This document shows positions 1 through 6,801 of a DNA stretch of 14,741 nt, in pieces. The stretch is taken from positions 1 through 14,741 of the forward strand of contig JANMNC010000130.1 of assembly GCA_031373695.1 (NCBI GenBank), read 5' to 3'. Both the position numbers and the translations under genes were made by a program. The notes beneath the pieces were generated by a model. It was not told where the DNA came from. It ran no database searches and was given only the letters and a program-made list of their open reading frames with translations. Numbering within the stretch: position 1 is the stretch's first letter; the number at the start of each line of letters is the position of its first letter. Source of the DNA: Methylotenera_A sp031373695. Lineage in GTDB: Bacteria; Pseudomonadota; Gammaproteobacteria; Burkholderiales; Methylophilaceae.

Positions 1-54
1 ATAGCTTGATTAAGAAGCTAATATTTGTATTGATTGTGTAAGTTTCGTTAATGA

Positions 55-82
55 TTGACTAAATTGATGCAAGTACTATTAT
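55..82 (+). promoter_or_regulatory. Candidate sigma-70 promoter of the HMA-MauE gene
   Basis: TTGACT (55-60) and TATTAT (77-82) are separated by 16 bases; each matches the consensus at 5 of 6 positions. Transcription would start near base 89, only about 3 bases before the ATG at 92, so the transcript would be almost leaderless. No Shine-Dalgarno sequence precedes that ATG, which fits. Bases 1-54 are AT-rich and show no other clear element. This is a prediction from hexamer matches only. Confidence 0.5.
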
Positions 83-91
83 CTATAGCCT

Positions 92-817
92 ATGAAAACA
101 ATTTATTCAGTAACGGGTATGACCTGTGGCGGATGCGTTAATCGCGTTAAAACAACTTTAGCGCCATTTGCAGAATCGGTTGAAGTAACACTTGAGCCGC
201 CACAAGCTTTGCTTACAAGCGCGACTACCGATTTAGCGACGCTTAACGCAGCTTTAAGCAAAGTTGGTCACTACGCACTGCATACAATACAAAAACCGTC
301 ATCTGAATCAGCAGATGCCACCCAAAAAAACGCTAAGCAAAGCAACTGGTTTAGCACCTACAAACCTTTAATTTTGGTGTTTGCTTATATTTTATTGGTG
401 ACTTTCGCAGTGGAATATACCCATGGCGACTTAACATTACATCGATTTATGACCCACTTTATGGCGGGTTTCTTTTTAGTATTTTCATTTTTTAAACTGC
501 TTGATTTAAAAGGTTTTGCTAGCAGCTATGCCATGTACGATTTATTGGCTAAACGCTTGCCTGCTTATGGCTTAATTTACCCGTTTATAGAGCTAGGCTT
601 GGGAGCCGCATATTTATTGGGCTACAGGCCGATATTAATTAACACCATTACCTTGGTTGTGATGGTTTTTTCTAGCATTGGTGTTATTTTGGCAGTGATA
701 AATAAACAAAAGATTCGTTGTGCTTGCTTAGGTACTGGCTTTAATTTGCCCATGACCACTGTAACGATTATTGAAGATTTGTTAATGGCGGCAATGGCGG
801 CTTGGATGCTGATTTAA
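92..817 (+). CDS. HMA domain fused to MauE/DoxX-like membrane protein
   Basis: This 241-residue protein has two parts. Residues 1-70 form a heavy-metal-associated (HMA) domain with the metal-binding motif GMTCGGC (Cys12 and Cys15). After a polar linker, residues about 88-241 contain four to five hydrophobic membrane segments resembling the MauE/DoxX family, with a Cys-Ala-Cys pair at 210-212 between the last two segments. HMA domains bind Cu(I) or similar soft metals. MauE-type proteins are membrane partners in redox or disulfide-linked maturation; MauE itself serves methylamine dehydrogenase. A role coupling metal or thiol chemistry to the membrane is inferred, but the substrate is unknown. 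The ATG at 92 is chosen because the HMA fold begins at once and there is no upstream alternative; no ribosome binding site is seen. No other mau gene lies in the window, so involvement in methylamine oxidation is not supported. Confidence 0.85.
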   Translation: MKTIYSVTGMTCGGCVNRVKTTLAPFAESVEVTLEPPQALLTSATTDLATLNAALSKVGHYALHTIQKPSSESADATQKNAKQSNWFSTYKPLILVFAYILLVTFAVEYTHGDLTLHRFMTHFMAGFFLVFSFFKLLDLKGFASSYAMYDLLAKRLPAYGLIYPFIELGLGAAYLLGYRPILINTITLVVMVFSSIGVILAVINKQKIRCACLGTGFNLPMTTVTIIEDLLMAAMAAWMLI

Positions 818-887
818 TCTGCTTTAAATCCTACCAATCAGTCATTCTGAGCATGACGATTAAATTAACCTTCTAAAGTATAGAAAC

Positions 888-1592
888 ATGAGCATAGGTT
901 ATTACCAACTAGAAACAGGCCAAGTAGCCGCAATTGAAAACGACTGCGCTTTTCCACCACTAACCCAAGCCTTATCCGAACCCAACGGCTTAATCGCAAT
1001 TGGTGGTAATTTATCATCAGCGCGTCTTTTAAATGCCTACAGCCAAGGCATATTCCCCTGGTTTAATGAAAATGAGCCTGTAATGTGGTGGAGCCCAAGC
1101 CCACGTATGGTGTTGTTTCCAAATGAGTTAAAAATTTCTGCATCTCTTAAAAAAACGCTTAAAAAACAACCTTATGAGGTGCGTTTTAACACGTCTTTTC
1201 GCGAGGTAATTACTGCTTGCAGTGTGTCTAAGCGCGTCAATCAGGCTGGCATCTCTCAATCAGAGACTTGGATTTCACCCGATATGATTAATGCCTACTG
1301 TGATTTGCATAAAAAAGGCCATGCTATATGTATGGAAAGTTGGCTTAACAATGAATTGGTTGGCGGTTGCTATGGCATAATTATTAACAAAATGTTTTAT
1401 GGTGAAAGCATGTTTCACACACAAACCGATGCATCAAAAATAGCGTTTGTGCATTTGGTACAGCAGTTACAAAATCAAGGTGTTGGATTAATTGATTGTC
1501 AGATGAAAACGCCACTTTTGGCAAGCTTTGGTGGCCGCGAAATTGCGCGTGAAGAATTCATGCAAAAACTAACAAAACTGGTAAACTTTTAG
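888..1592 (+). CDS. aat: Leucyl/phenylalanyl-tRNA--protein transferase
   Basis: Aat transfers Leu or Phe from charged tRNA to the N-terminus of proteins starting with Lys or Arg, making a primary degron for ClpS-ClpAP in the cytoplasm. The 234-residue length is normal for the family. Visible family motifs are EPNGLIAIGGNLSSARLLNA (31-50), GIFPWF (54-59), WWSPSPR (67-73), a GESMFH block and LIDCQM near the C-terminus. Its stop is one base from the bpt ATG, so the two genes are surely co-transcribed. No Shine-Dalgarno is seen before the ATG; instead a small hairpin, TTCTA-AAGTA-TAGAA, occupies 871-885 directly upstream. No clear promoter is seen in 818-887. clpS and clpA are not in this window. 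Confidence 0.97.
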   Translation: MSIGYYQLETGQVAAIENDCAFPPLTQALSEPNGLIAIGGNLSSARLLNAYSQGIFPWFNENEPVMWWSPSPRMVLFPNELKISASLKKTLKKQPYEVRFNTSFREVITACSVSKRVNQAGISQSETWISPDMINAYCDLHKKGHAICMESWLNNELVGGCYGIIINKMFYGESMFHTQTDASKIAFVHLVQQLQNQGVGLIDCQMKTPLLASFGGREIAREEFMQKLTKLVNF

Positions 1593-1593
1593 C

Positions 1594-2346
1594 ATGACAT
1601 TAGCCAGCGAACCACCTCTACACAAACTACAGTTTTACGTCACTACGCCTTATAAGTGCGGCTATTTGCCCAACAAACTGGCGCAAAGTTTAATTGCCTC
1701 TCCACAGCATTTAATTGATGCAAGCGTATATAGCGGTTTGATTGCGCAAGGCTTTAGACGTAGCGGAAAATTCGCCTACAGACCTCATTGCGAAAGTTGC
1801 CGTGAGTGCATTGCTATAAGATTAGTTTTAAGCAAATTTACCCCAACCCGCAGCCAAAAGCGTGCCCATAAACAACACGCTAACCTCAGCGCTCGCATAT
1901 TAACGCTAGGCTACAACCAAAACCACTTTGAGCTTTATACAAGCTACCAAGCATTACGACATAACGAATATGATTTTAATGCCCAAACAAGCGAAAAAGA
2001 CTGTGCACAGAAAGACAGTGCCGAGCAATATCGTCAATTTTTATGCCAAAGCAATGTCGAATCTCTGATGATTGAATTTAGCGATGTAAACAACCAAATT
2101 AAAATGATAAGCGTGGTTGATATTGTGCAAGATGGTGTTTCAGCCGTATATACATTTTACGATGCACTAGATACAAAATGTAGCTACGGAACATACTCGA
2201 TTATGTGGCTAACTGAATGGACAAAAAGTTTAAACTTACCTTATCTATATTTGGGTTACTGGATTAAAGACAGCCAAAAAATGGCATACAAACAGCAGTT
2301 TACGCCACAAGAAAAACTGATTGATGGCGAATGGCTAAATATTTAA
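1594..2346 (+). CDS. bpt: Bpt aspartate/glutamate leucyltransferase
   Basis: Bpt (ATE family, once annotated as arginyl-tRNA-protein transferase) adds Leu to N-terminal Asp or Glu, feeding acidic N-termini into the same ClpS/ClpAP degradation route as Aat. At 250 residues it has the usual length. The N-terminal ATE domain shows Cys22 in the KCGYLP segment, then GFRRSGKFAYRPHCESCREC (53-72) with Cys66, Cys69 and Cys72, and FTPTRSQKR (82-90). The C-terminal domain carries the family's YTFYD and YLYLGYWI segments. It starts 1 base after the aat stop and has no ribosome binding site of its own, suggesting translational coupling. Its last 12 bases overlap the convergent SDR gene. Confidence 0.97.
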   Translation: MTLASEPPLHKLQFYVTTPYKCGYLPNKLAQSLIASPQHLIDASVYSGLIAQGFRRSGKFAYRPHCESCRECIAIRLVLSKFTPTRSQKRAHKQHANLSARILTLGYNQNHFELYTSYQALRHNEYDFNAQTSEKDCAQKDSAEQYRQFLCQSNVESLMIEFSDVNNQIKMISVVDIVQDGVSAVYTFYDALDTKCSYGTYSIMWLTEWTKSLNLPYLYLGYWIKDSQKMAYKQQFTPQEKLIDGEWLNI

Positions 2347-3246
2347 TAGCGCAAACACTTCTCTTTCATTTGGCAGTCTATTGATGCCAGCTCCCTCAAT
2401 GCTTATGCCTACATTAGTTGGTTTACGGCATAATAGCTCGGGCAAAAGATTAACTGCAGGCACGTTGTAACCTTGCATGAGCTCATAGTGACCGAATGAT
2501 AACGGCGTCCAAGCGAGTACATCAAAAACATGACTGGCTAAACGCACCAAGCATTTTGGCACACTAATTTGTAGCGATTTACCTCTGCCGCGTGCTTGTC
2601 TTAATAGTTGTAAATAATTGGGAATGCTGCTTATTTCATTACCACCTAGCTCAATAATGTTTGGCGTATCAAGCTGATGCATGACCAAATTGGCGATTGC
2701 TTCACCTAAATCACTCACTTGTAATGGCGCAACCAAGCCTTTGCTTTGCATAACAAACTGCACAGGCCAATTGGCCACGCGCCTAAACCATTTTGCACCA
2801 TAACCACCCTCACCATCTAATAAACTGGCTCGCACAATCACCGCGTTAGCTTTGCTATTTAAAATAGCCTGCTCGCCTAAATATTTACTACGAATAAACC
2901 TGCTTTTAGCTTGTGAATTCAACCCAATAGCAGAAACATGAACAAGTTTAACGTCAAGCTGGGCGCATGCTGTAGCTAAACTAGCAACTGCGACATGGTG
3001 GATAACATCATAACTTTCACCTTTTCTTTCGCGTAAAATACCCACGGCATTTACCAACACATTCACGTTGTTTAACAAAGGCAACCAATCGCTAATTTGC
3101 TTCATTTCCTGCATCTGCAGTGTAACAAGATCACTTTCCCCCCACTTGTTTCTGCTACCAATAGACACTTGTGCACCTTGTGCTTTTAGGTACTCGACAA
3201 TGCTGCTGCCAATAAACCCCTTACCACCCAAAACTAAAACTCTCAT
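2335..3246 (-). CDS. Atypical NAD(P)-binding SDR, NDUFA9-like
   Basis: This 303-residue protein is a Rossmann-fold epimerase/dehydratase-type protein. It opens with RVLVLGGKGFIG, a GxxGxxG dinucleotide-binding loop at residues 7-13, and continues with LVNAVGIL and the HVSAIG strand. The usual active-site pattern YxxxK reads F117-IRS-K121, so the catalytic tyrosine is replaced by phenylalanine. This fits the NDUFA9-like atypical SDRs, which bind nucleotide but are often not classical dehydrogenases. Two in-frame ATGs exist, at 3252 and 3246. AAAGG abuts the first but sits 6 bases before the second, so 3246 is preferred and gives the family's usual start MRVLVLGG. It is divergent from the GbsR-type gene, with a shared control region. 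The substrate is unknown. Confidence 0.88.
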   Translation of the reverse strand: MRVLVLGGKGFIGSSIVEYLKAQGAQVSIGSRNKWGESDLVTLQMQEMKQISDWLPLLNNVNVLVNAVGILRERKGESYDVIHHVAVASLATACAQLDVKLVHVSAIGLNSQAKSRFIRSKYLGEQAILNSKANAVIVRASLLDGEGGYGAKWFRRVANWPVQFVMQSKGLVAPLQVSDLGEAIANLVMHQLDTPNIIELGGNEISSIPNYLQLLRQARGRGKSLQISVPKCLVRLASHVFDVLAWTPLSFGHYELMQGYNVPAVNLLPELLCRKPTNVGISIEGAGINRLPNEREVFALLNI

Positions 3247-3297
3247 TCGCATCCTTTTTTTAATTTTTACTATCTAACAATTCACTGAATTTCTTTA

Positions 3298-3317
3298 ATT
3301 TCTGTATTGACAGAAAT
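3298..3317. promoter_or_regulatory. Palindromic operator in the divergent SDR/GbsR region
   Basis: A perfect inverted repeat, ATTTCTGT-ATTG-ACAGAAAT, has 8-bp arms and a 4-base spacer. It covers the -35 box of the rightward promoter (3307-3312) and touches the -10 and start region of the leftward one (3315-3320). Size and symmetry suit a dimeric winged-helix regulator, most simply the product of the adjacent gene at 3348. The site is seen directly; the binding protein is inferred. Confidence 0.6.
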
Positions 3318-3336
3318 ATATGACAAATGTGATAAT
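3307..3336 (+). promoter_or_regulatory. Promoter of the GbsR-DCC operon
   Basis: A perfect TTGACA (3307-3312) is followed after 18 bases by GATAAT (3331-3336). A TGT triplet at 3328-3330 makes this an extended -10. The start site would lie near 3343, about 5 bases before the ATG at 3348, so the leader is very short and there is no Shine-Dalgarno sequence. Confidence 0.65.
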
Positions 3337-3343
3337 GTGTCAA
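3315..3343 (-). promoter_or_regulatory. Leftward promoter of the SDR gene
   Basis: On the minus strand a perfect TTGACA (3343-3338) is followed after exactly 17 bases by TATATT (3320-3315), 5 of 6 matches. The start would be near 3308, giving a leader of about 60 bases before the SDR ATG. It overlaps the rightward promoter head-on, so polymerase binding at one should exclude the other. Confidence 0.6.
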
Positions 3344-3347
3344 CTTA

Positions 3348-3923
3348 ATGTTTAAAGCGAGTAACAAAGTGGAAGTCTCTGAAAAAATATCTGACGAAAA
3401 AATACAACTGAGCGAGTTAGGCAATCAATTTGTGTTGCATTGGGGAGAAATGGGTACACGTTGGGGCATTAACCGCACGGTTTCTCAAATTCATGCTTTT
3501 TTGTATTACACGGGTAAGCCAGCCAACGCCGAGCAAATTGCAGAAACGCTGCAAGTTGCACGTAGCAATGTGAGTAACAGCATAAAAGAGCTGCAAAATT
3601 GGAAGCTGGTGCGCGTAACCCACATGATGGGGGACCGGCGAGATTATTTTGAAACCTCACTCGATATTTGGGCTTTATTTAACACCGTAATTACCGAGCG
3701 TAAAAAGCGTGAGTTTGACCCAACGGTGCAGTTTTTAGATAACTTTTATAATAATAGTACATTTAATAACAATGAGTTAGAAAGTAAAAAACGAGTAAAA
3801 GAAATGCTCGACTTAATGCAAACAGTGTCTGTTTGGGGCGATGAAATGATTAAACTAAAACCAGAAACACTTACTAAAATTATGAAATACGGTGCAAAAA
3901 TTAAATCACTTTTAGGTAACTAA
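3348..3923 (+). CDS. GbsR/MarR-family transcriptional regulator
   Basis: This 191-residue protein carries a winged helix-turn-helix of the GbsR/MarR type. Family marks are FVLHWGEMGTRWGINRTVSQ (28-47), the helix-turn-helix around 60-90 (AEQIAETLQVARSNVSNSIK) and the wing containing GDRRDYFE. The C-terminal half is helical and probably dimerises. It is the first gene of an operon with the DCC protein, whose ATG lies 3 bases after the stop, and is divergent from the SDR gene. A palindrome over both promoters suggests autorepression and co-control of the SDR gene (inference). The ATG at 3348 has no Shine-Dalgarno and lies just after the predicted transcription start; a GTG at 3369 with GAG 8 bases upstream is a possible alternative start. 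The inducer is unknown. GbsR itself is a choline sensor, but nothing here points to choline. Confidence 0.88.
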   Translation: MFKASNKVEVSEKISDEKIQLSELGNQFVLHWGEMGTRWGINRTVSQIHAFLYYTGKPANAEQIAETLQVARSNVSNSIKELQNWKLVRVTHMMGDRRDYFETSLDIWALFNTVITERKKREFDPTVQFLDNFYNNSTFNNNELESKKRVKEMLDLMQTVSVWGDEMIKLKPETLTKIMKYGAKIKSLLGN

Positions 3924-3926
3924 ACC

Positions 3927-4337
3927 ATGCAAAACATCACTTATCCACTCACCATTTATTACGATGCTAGCTGCCCGCTGTGCGCGGCAGAAATGCATAC
4001 AATTAAAGAAACCGATTTTGAAAACAAGCTAATTTTGGTCGATTGCTCCAATCAACACTTCAATGAACCTGCCTTTTGCCCCAGCACAAAAGCCGCCATG
4101 ATGGAACGCATACATGCTGTTGATAGCGCAGGATTATGGTTAACAGGTGTTGATGTGTTTGAAGTTGCGTATAAAGCTGGCGGCTTTAATAAATTAGGTC
4201 AATTTTGGGGTAACAAAACGTTGCGGCCACTGCTAACTCGGGCTTACCCGTTAATTGCAGATAATAGGCATTGGCTAAGCAAAACGCCTTTGCCATACCT
4301 GTTTAATAAGCTATTAAGAATGTGCGCACCTAGCTAA
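3927..4337 (+). CDS. DCC-family (DUF393) thiol-disulfide protein
   Basis: This 136-residue protein starts with a short beta strand and the family's signature, IYYDASCPLC (10-19), giving the D13-x-x-C16-x-x-C19 pattern that names the DCC family. The family is annotated as thioredoxin-like thiol-disulfide oxidoreductases, but the biochemical role of most members is unproven. Further family marks are the LVDCSN strand and the GVDVFEVAYKA segment. There is no signal peptide, so it should be cytoplasmic or peripheral. It is the second gene of the regulator operon and was chosen from its ATG 3 bases after the upstream stop. Confidence 0.88.
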   Translation: MQNITYPLTIYYDASCPLCAAEMHTIKETDFENKLILVDCSNQHFNEPAFCPSTKAAMMERIHAVDSAGLWLTGVDVFEVAYKAGGFNKLGQFWGNKTLRPLLTRAYPLIADNRHWLSKTPLPYLFNKLLRMCAPS

Positions 4338-4365
4338 GCAATATTCAAAGAATGAATAGCAAAAA

Positions 4366-4374
4366 TGCTACAAT
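4366..4374 (+). promoter_or_regulatory. Candidate extended -10 promoter for tyrA
   Basis: TGC-TACAAT forms an extended -10 element. The best -35-like hexamer is TTCAAA (4344-4349), with a long 19-base spacer, so the call rests on the -10. A start near 4381 would give a leader of about 68 bases before the tyrA TTG. The element partly overlaps a small hairpin, TAGCA-AAAA-TGCTA (4357-4370). Confidence 0.4.
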
Positions 4375-4400
4375 CATATTTTTTATTTTTAGCCTTTTAT

Positions 4401-4430
4401 TTGAACAAGCTTTAACTTGAACAAGCTTTT
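4401..4430 (+). repeat. 13-base direct repeat in the tyrA leader
   Basis: TTGAACAAGCTTT occurs at 4401-4413 and again at 4417-4429, a period of 16 bases, just upstream of the tyrA start. It could be a local duplication or a paired binding site. Nothing in the sequence decides which. Confidence 0.6.
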
Positions 4431-4448
4431 GCTTCAAAAACTCTTACT

Positions 4449-5312
4449 TTGAAAAAAATCGTCATTTTTGGTGTGGGCTTAATTGGTGGCTCTGTCGCTT
4501 TAGCTTTAAAAAAAGCAGGCGTTGCTACGCATATTGCAGGTGTTGGGCGCACTGAGAAAAGCTTAAAAGAAGCACTTGAGCTAAGCGTAATTGACAGCGC
4601 AGAGACAGACATCTTTAAGGCTTTAGAAGGTGCAGATTTAATATTAATTGCAGCACCAGTGGCGCAAACTAGCCGCATTTTACAAAGTATTAAACCGCAT
4701 TTAAACAGCAAAACCGTGATTACTGATGCAGGTAGCACTAAAGGTGATGTGTTAGCTTGCGCACGCGAAATTTTAGGCGCCCAATTTAATCAGTTTGTGG
4801 GCGGCCACCCCATTGCTGGGGCAGAAAAAAGTGGTGTAGATGCAGCGACAGCTGATTTATTTATGGGCAAAAACGTAGTGTTAACACCTGCCACAGAAAC
4901 CAACATAAATGCGGTGGCTAGCGTTACAAAACTTTGGCAAGCATGTGGTGCTAATGTATCTGAGATGACTGCTGAAACGCATGATAATATTTTTGCAGCA
5001 GTTAGTCATTTACCACATTTATTAGCGTTTGCTTTAGTAGATGATATTGCGGCCCGCCCCAATGCTGCGCAATTGTTTAGCTTTGCCGCCAGCGGCTTTA
5101 GAGATTTTACGCGTATTGCAGGTAGCCACCCAGAAATGTGGCGCGACATTAGTTTAGCCAACAAAACGGCTTTATTAAGCGAGCTAAGCGCTTTTCAAAC
5201 AGAATTAAACACCTTAAAACTGTTGCTTGAAAATGAAGATGGGCATGGGCTACAGGCTTTATTTGAACGCGCCAGTGTGGCACGCAATAATTGGGCAAAC
5301 AGTAAAAAATAA
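4449..5312 (+). CDS. tyrA: Prephenate dehydrogenase
   Basis: TyrA oxidatively decarboxylates prephenate to 4-hydroxyphenylpyruvate, the tyrosine branch of the shikimate pathway. The 287-residue protein is a monofunctional enzyme without a chorismate mutase or ACT domain. The Rossmann loop GVGLIGGS (8-15) is followed by the catalytic-domain motifs GGHPIAGAEKSG and VSHLPHLLAFAL, which carry the conserved histidines. The start codon is TTG: the frame is open only from 4416 and holds no ATG or GTG before it, and the family's usual start KKIVIFGVGLIGG aligns exactly there. No Shine-Dalgarno is visible. It precedes aroA by 147 bases, as in many betaproteobacteria. Confidence 0.95.
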   Translation: MKKIVIFGVGLIGGSVALALKKAGVATHIAGVGRTEKSLKEALELSVIDSAETDIFKALEGADLILIAAPVAQTSRILQSIKPHLNSKTVITDAGSTKGDVLACAREILGAQFNQFVGGHPIAGAEKSGVDAATADLFMGKNVVLTPATETNINAVASVTKLWQACGANVSEMTAETHDNIFAAVSHLPHLLAFALVDDIAARPNAAQLFSFAASGFRDFTRIAGSHPEMWRDISLANKTALLSELSAFQTELNTLKLLLENEDGHGLQALFERASVARNNWANSKK

Positions 5313-5390
5313 TACGCATTAAAAAAGCACCGATGTTTTGAGCCTTAGGTTTTACTTAGGTAAATAATCCAGTAATTTGGTTAAATTAAT

Positions 5391-5417
5391 CTAGATTCTT
5401 CGCTACGCTCAGAATGA
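5391..5417. repeat. Candidate dispersed intergenic repeat unit
   Basis: In the tyrA-aroA gap (5313-5459) lies a unit that on the minus strand starts TCATTCTGAGCG and runs into TAGCGAAGAATCTAG. ATTCT and AGAAT (5395-5399 / 5411-5415) can pair around an 11-base loop. Sequences of this style recur between genes in many bacterial genomes (recalled, not searched). Its first 11 bases, TCATTCTGAGC, recur at 842-852 between the HMA gene and aat, where they form part of a different hairpin. No terminator is seen in the gap. Confidence 0.4.
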
Positions 5418-5459
5418 AGATTTAAAGTAAAGTCAGTAGAGATAAATACAGAAATAAAT

Positions 5460-6770
5460 ATGGAAAAACTCACTCTAGCAGCCGCCAGCCAAGCGCATGG
5501 TAGCATTGTACTACCTGGCTCTAAAAGCATTTCTAATCGCACCTTATTATTGGCAGCATTAGCTACAGGCACCACTGAAATACGCGATTTATTGGCATCT
5601 GACGACACCGCTAGAATGCTGGAGGCGCTAGAACAACTAGGGGTTAAATGTGAAAATTTTGCCGAAAATGCTTGGCGTATTACCGGCTGTGGTGGCAATT
5701 TCCCTAATAAAGGCACTTTAAAAACCCCTGTAGCTTTATTTTTAGGCAATGCAGGCACTGCATTTAGGCCACTAACTGCTGCACTGGCGTTGTCTGGTGG
5801 TTATTACTATTTATCTGGCGTGCCGCGCATGCATGAAAGACCCATTGGCGATTTAGTCGATGCCTTACGCCAAGTTGGCGCGAATATAGCTTGTGTAGAA
5901 AATGAGGGTTTTCCACCTTTAAAAATAACGCCTGCTGATATTAACTTGAGCCAAGCTATTAAAATTCGCGGTGATGTTTCTAGCCAATTTTTAACAGCGC
6001 TTTTAATGGCTTTGCCTTTAACTAAACAGCAAGCCAAAATTGAGGTGGTAGGTGAATTAATATCTAAGCCCTACATTGAAATTACGCTCAATTTAATGGC
6101 TAAATTTGGCGTAGATGTTCAACGGCCAGATATCAATGGTAACCCTTGGCAAAGTTTTACCATTATTGCCAACTCCACCTACAGCTCTCCTGCCGAAATT
6201 TTTGTAGAAGGCGATGCTTCAAGCGCATCTTATTTCTTGGCAGCTGGCGCAATTGGTGGTGACGTGCAAGTAGATGGTTTAGGCAAAAACAGTATTCAAG
6301 GTGATGTGCGTTTTGCACAAGCACTGGTTATGATGGGTGGTGAAATAAGTTATGGTGAGAACCATATCACCTCTCGTAAAATCAATAAAATTAAAGCTAT
6401 TGACTTAGATTGCAACCATATTCCTGATGCAGCAATGACGCTAGCAATAGTGGCTTTATTTGCAGAAGGCACCACTACTTTGCGCAATATTGCCAGCTGG
6501 CGTGTAAAAGAAACCGACCGTATTGCTGCAATGGCCATAGAGCTACGTAAAGTGGGTGCCATTGTAGAAGAAGGTGCTGATTACATAAAAATTACACCAC
6601 CAACTCAATTAATACCCAATGCAGTGATTGACACTTATGATGACCATCGCATGGCGATGTGTTTTTCGCTCGTTTCATTAGGTGGCGTGCCAGTTACAAT
6701 TAACGACCCTAAATGTGTCGCTAAAACCTTCCCTGATTATTTTGCCGAGTTTAAAAAACTAGTCAGCTAA
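5460..6770 (+). CDS. aroA: 3-phosphoshikimate 1-carboxyvinyltransferase (EPSP synthase)
   Basis: AroA joins shikimate-3-phosphate and phosphoenolpyruvate to make EPSP, the sixth step of the shikimate pathway, in the cytoplasm. The 436-residue protein has the normal two-domain length. Clear motifs are LPGSKSISNR (18-27, with the substrate-binding Lys22), LFLGNAGTAFRPL (Gly96 to Pro104 in its core), VPRMHERPIGDL, the catalytic aspartate segment HIPDAAMT, RVKETDRI and YDDHRMAM (393-400). The GNAGTAxRP form is that of the glyphosate-sensitive class I enzymes. Only a weak ribosome binding site is present (AGAAATAAAT before the ATG). It ends 31 bases from the convergent DUF2061 gene. Confidence 0.97.
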   Translation: MEKLTLAAASQAHGSIVLPGSKSISNRTLLLAALATGTTEIRDLLASDDTARMLEALEQLGVKCENFAENAWRITGCGGNFPNKGTLKTPVALFLGNAGTAFRPLTAALALSGGYYYLSGVPRMHERPIGDLVDALRQVGANIACVENEGFPPLKITPADINLSQAIKIRGDVSSQFLTALLMALPLTKQQAKIEVVGELISKPYIEITLNLMAKFGVDVQRPDINGNPWQSFTIIANSTYSSPAEIFVEGDASSASYFLAAGAIGGDVQVDGLGKNSIQGDVRFAQALVMMGGEISYGENHITSRKINKIKAIDLDCNHIPDAAMTLAIVALFAEGTTTLRNIASWRVKETDRIAAMAIELRKVGAIVEEGADYIKITPPTQLIPNAVIDTYDDHRMAMCFSLVSLGGVPVTINDPKCVAKTFPDYFAEFKKLVS

Positions 6771-6801
6771 TAAAGCCCGCTCATTAACTAATTTTTTATA
6801 G

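Noticed and set aside
6771..6801. Terminator between aroA and the DUF2061 gene
   Set aside because: AGCTAATAAA can pair only imperfectly with TTTATAGCT across a long loop; not convincing.
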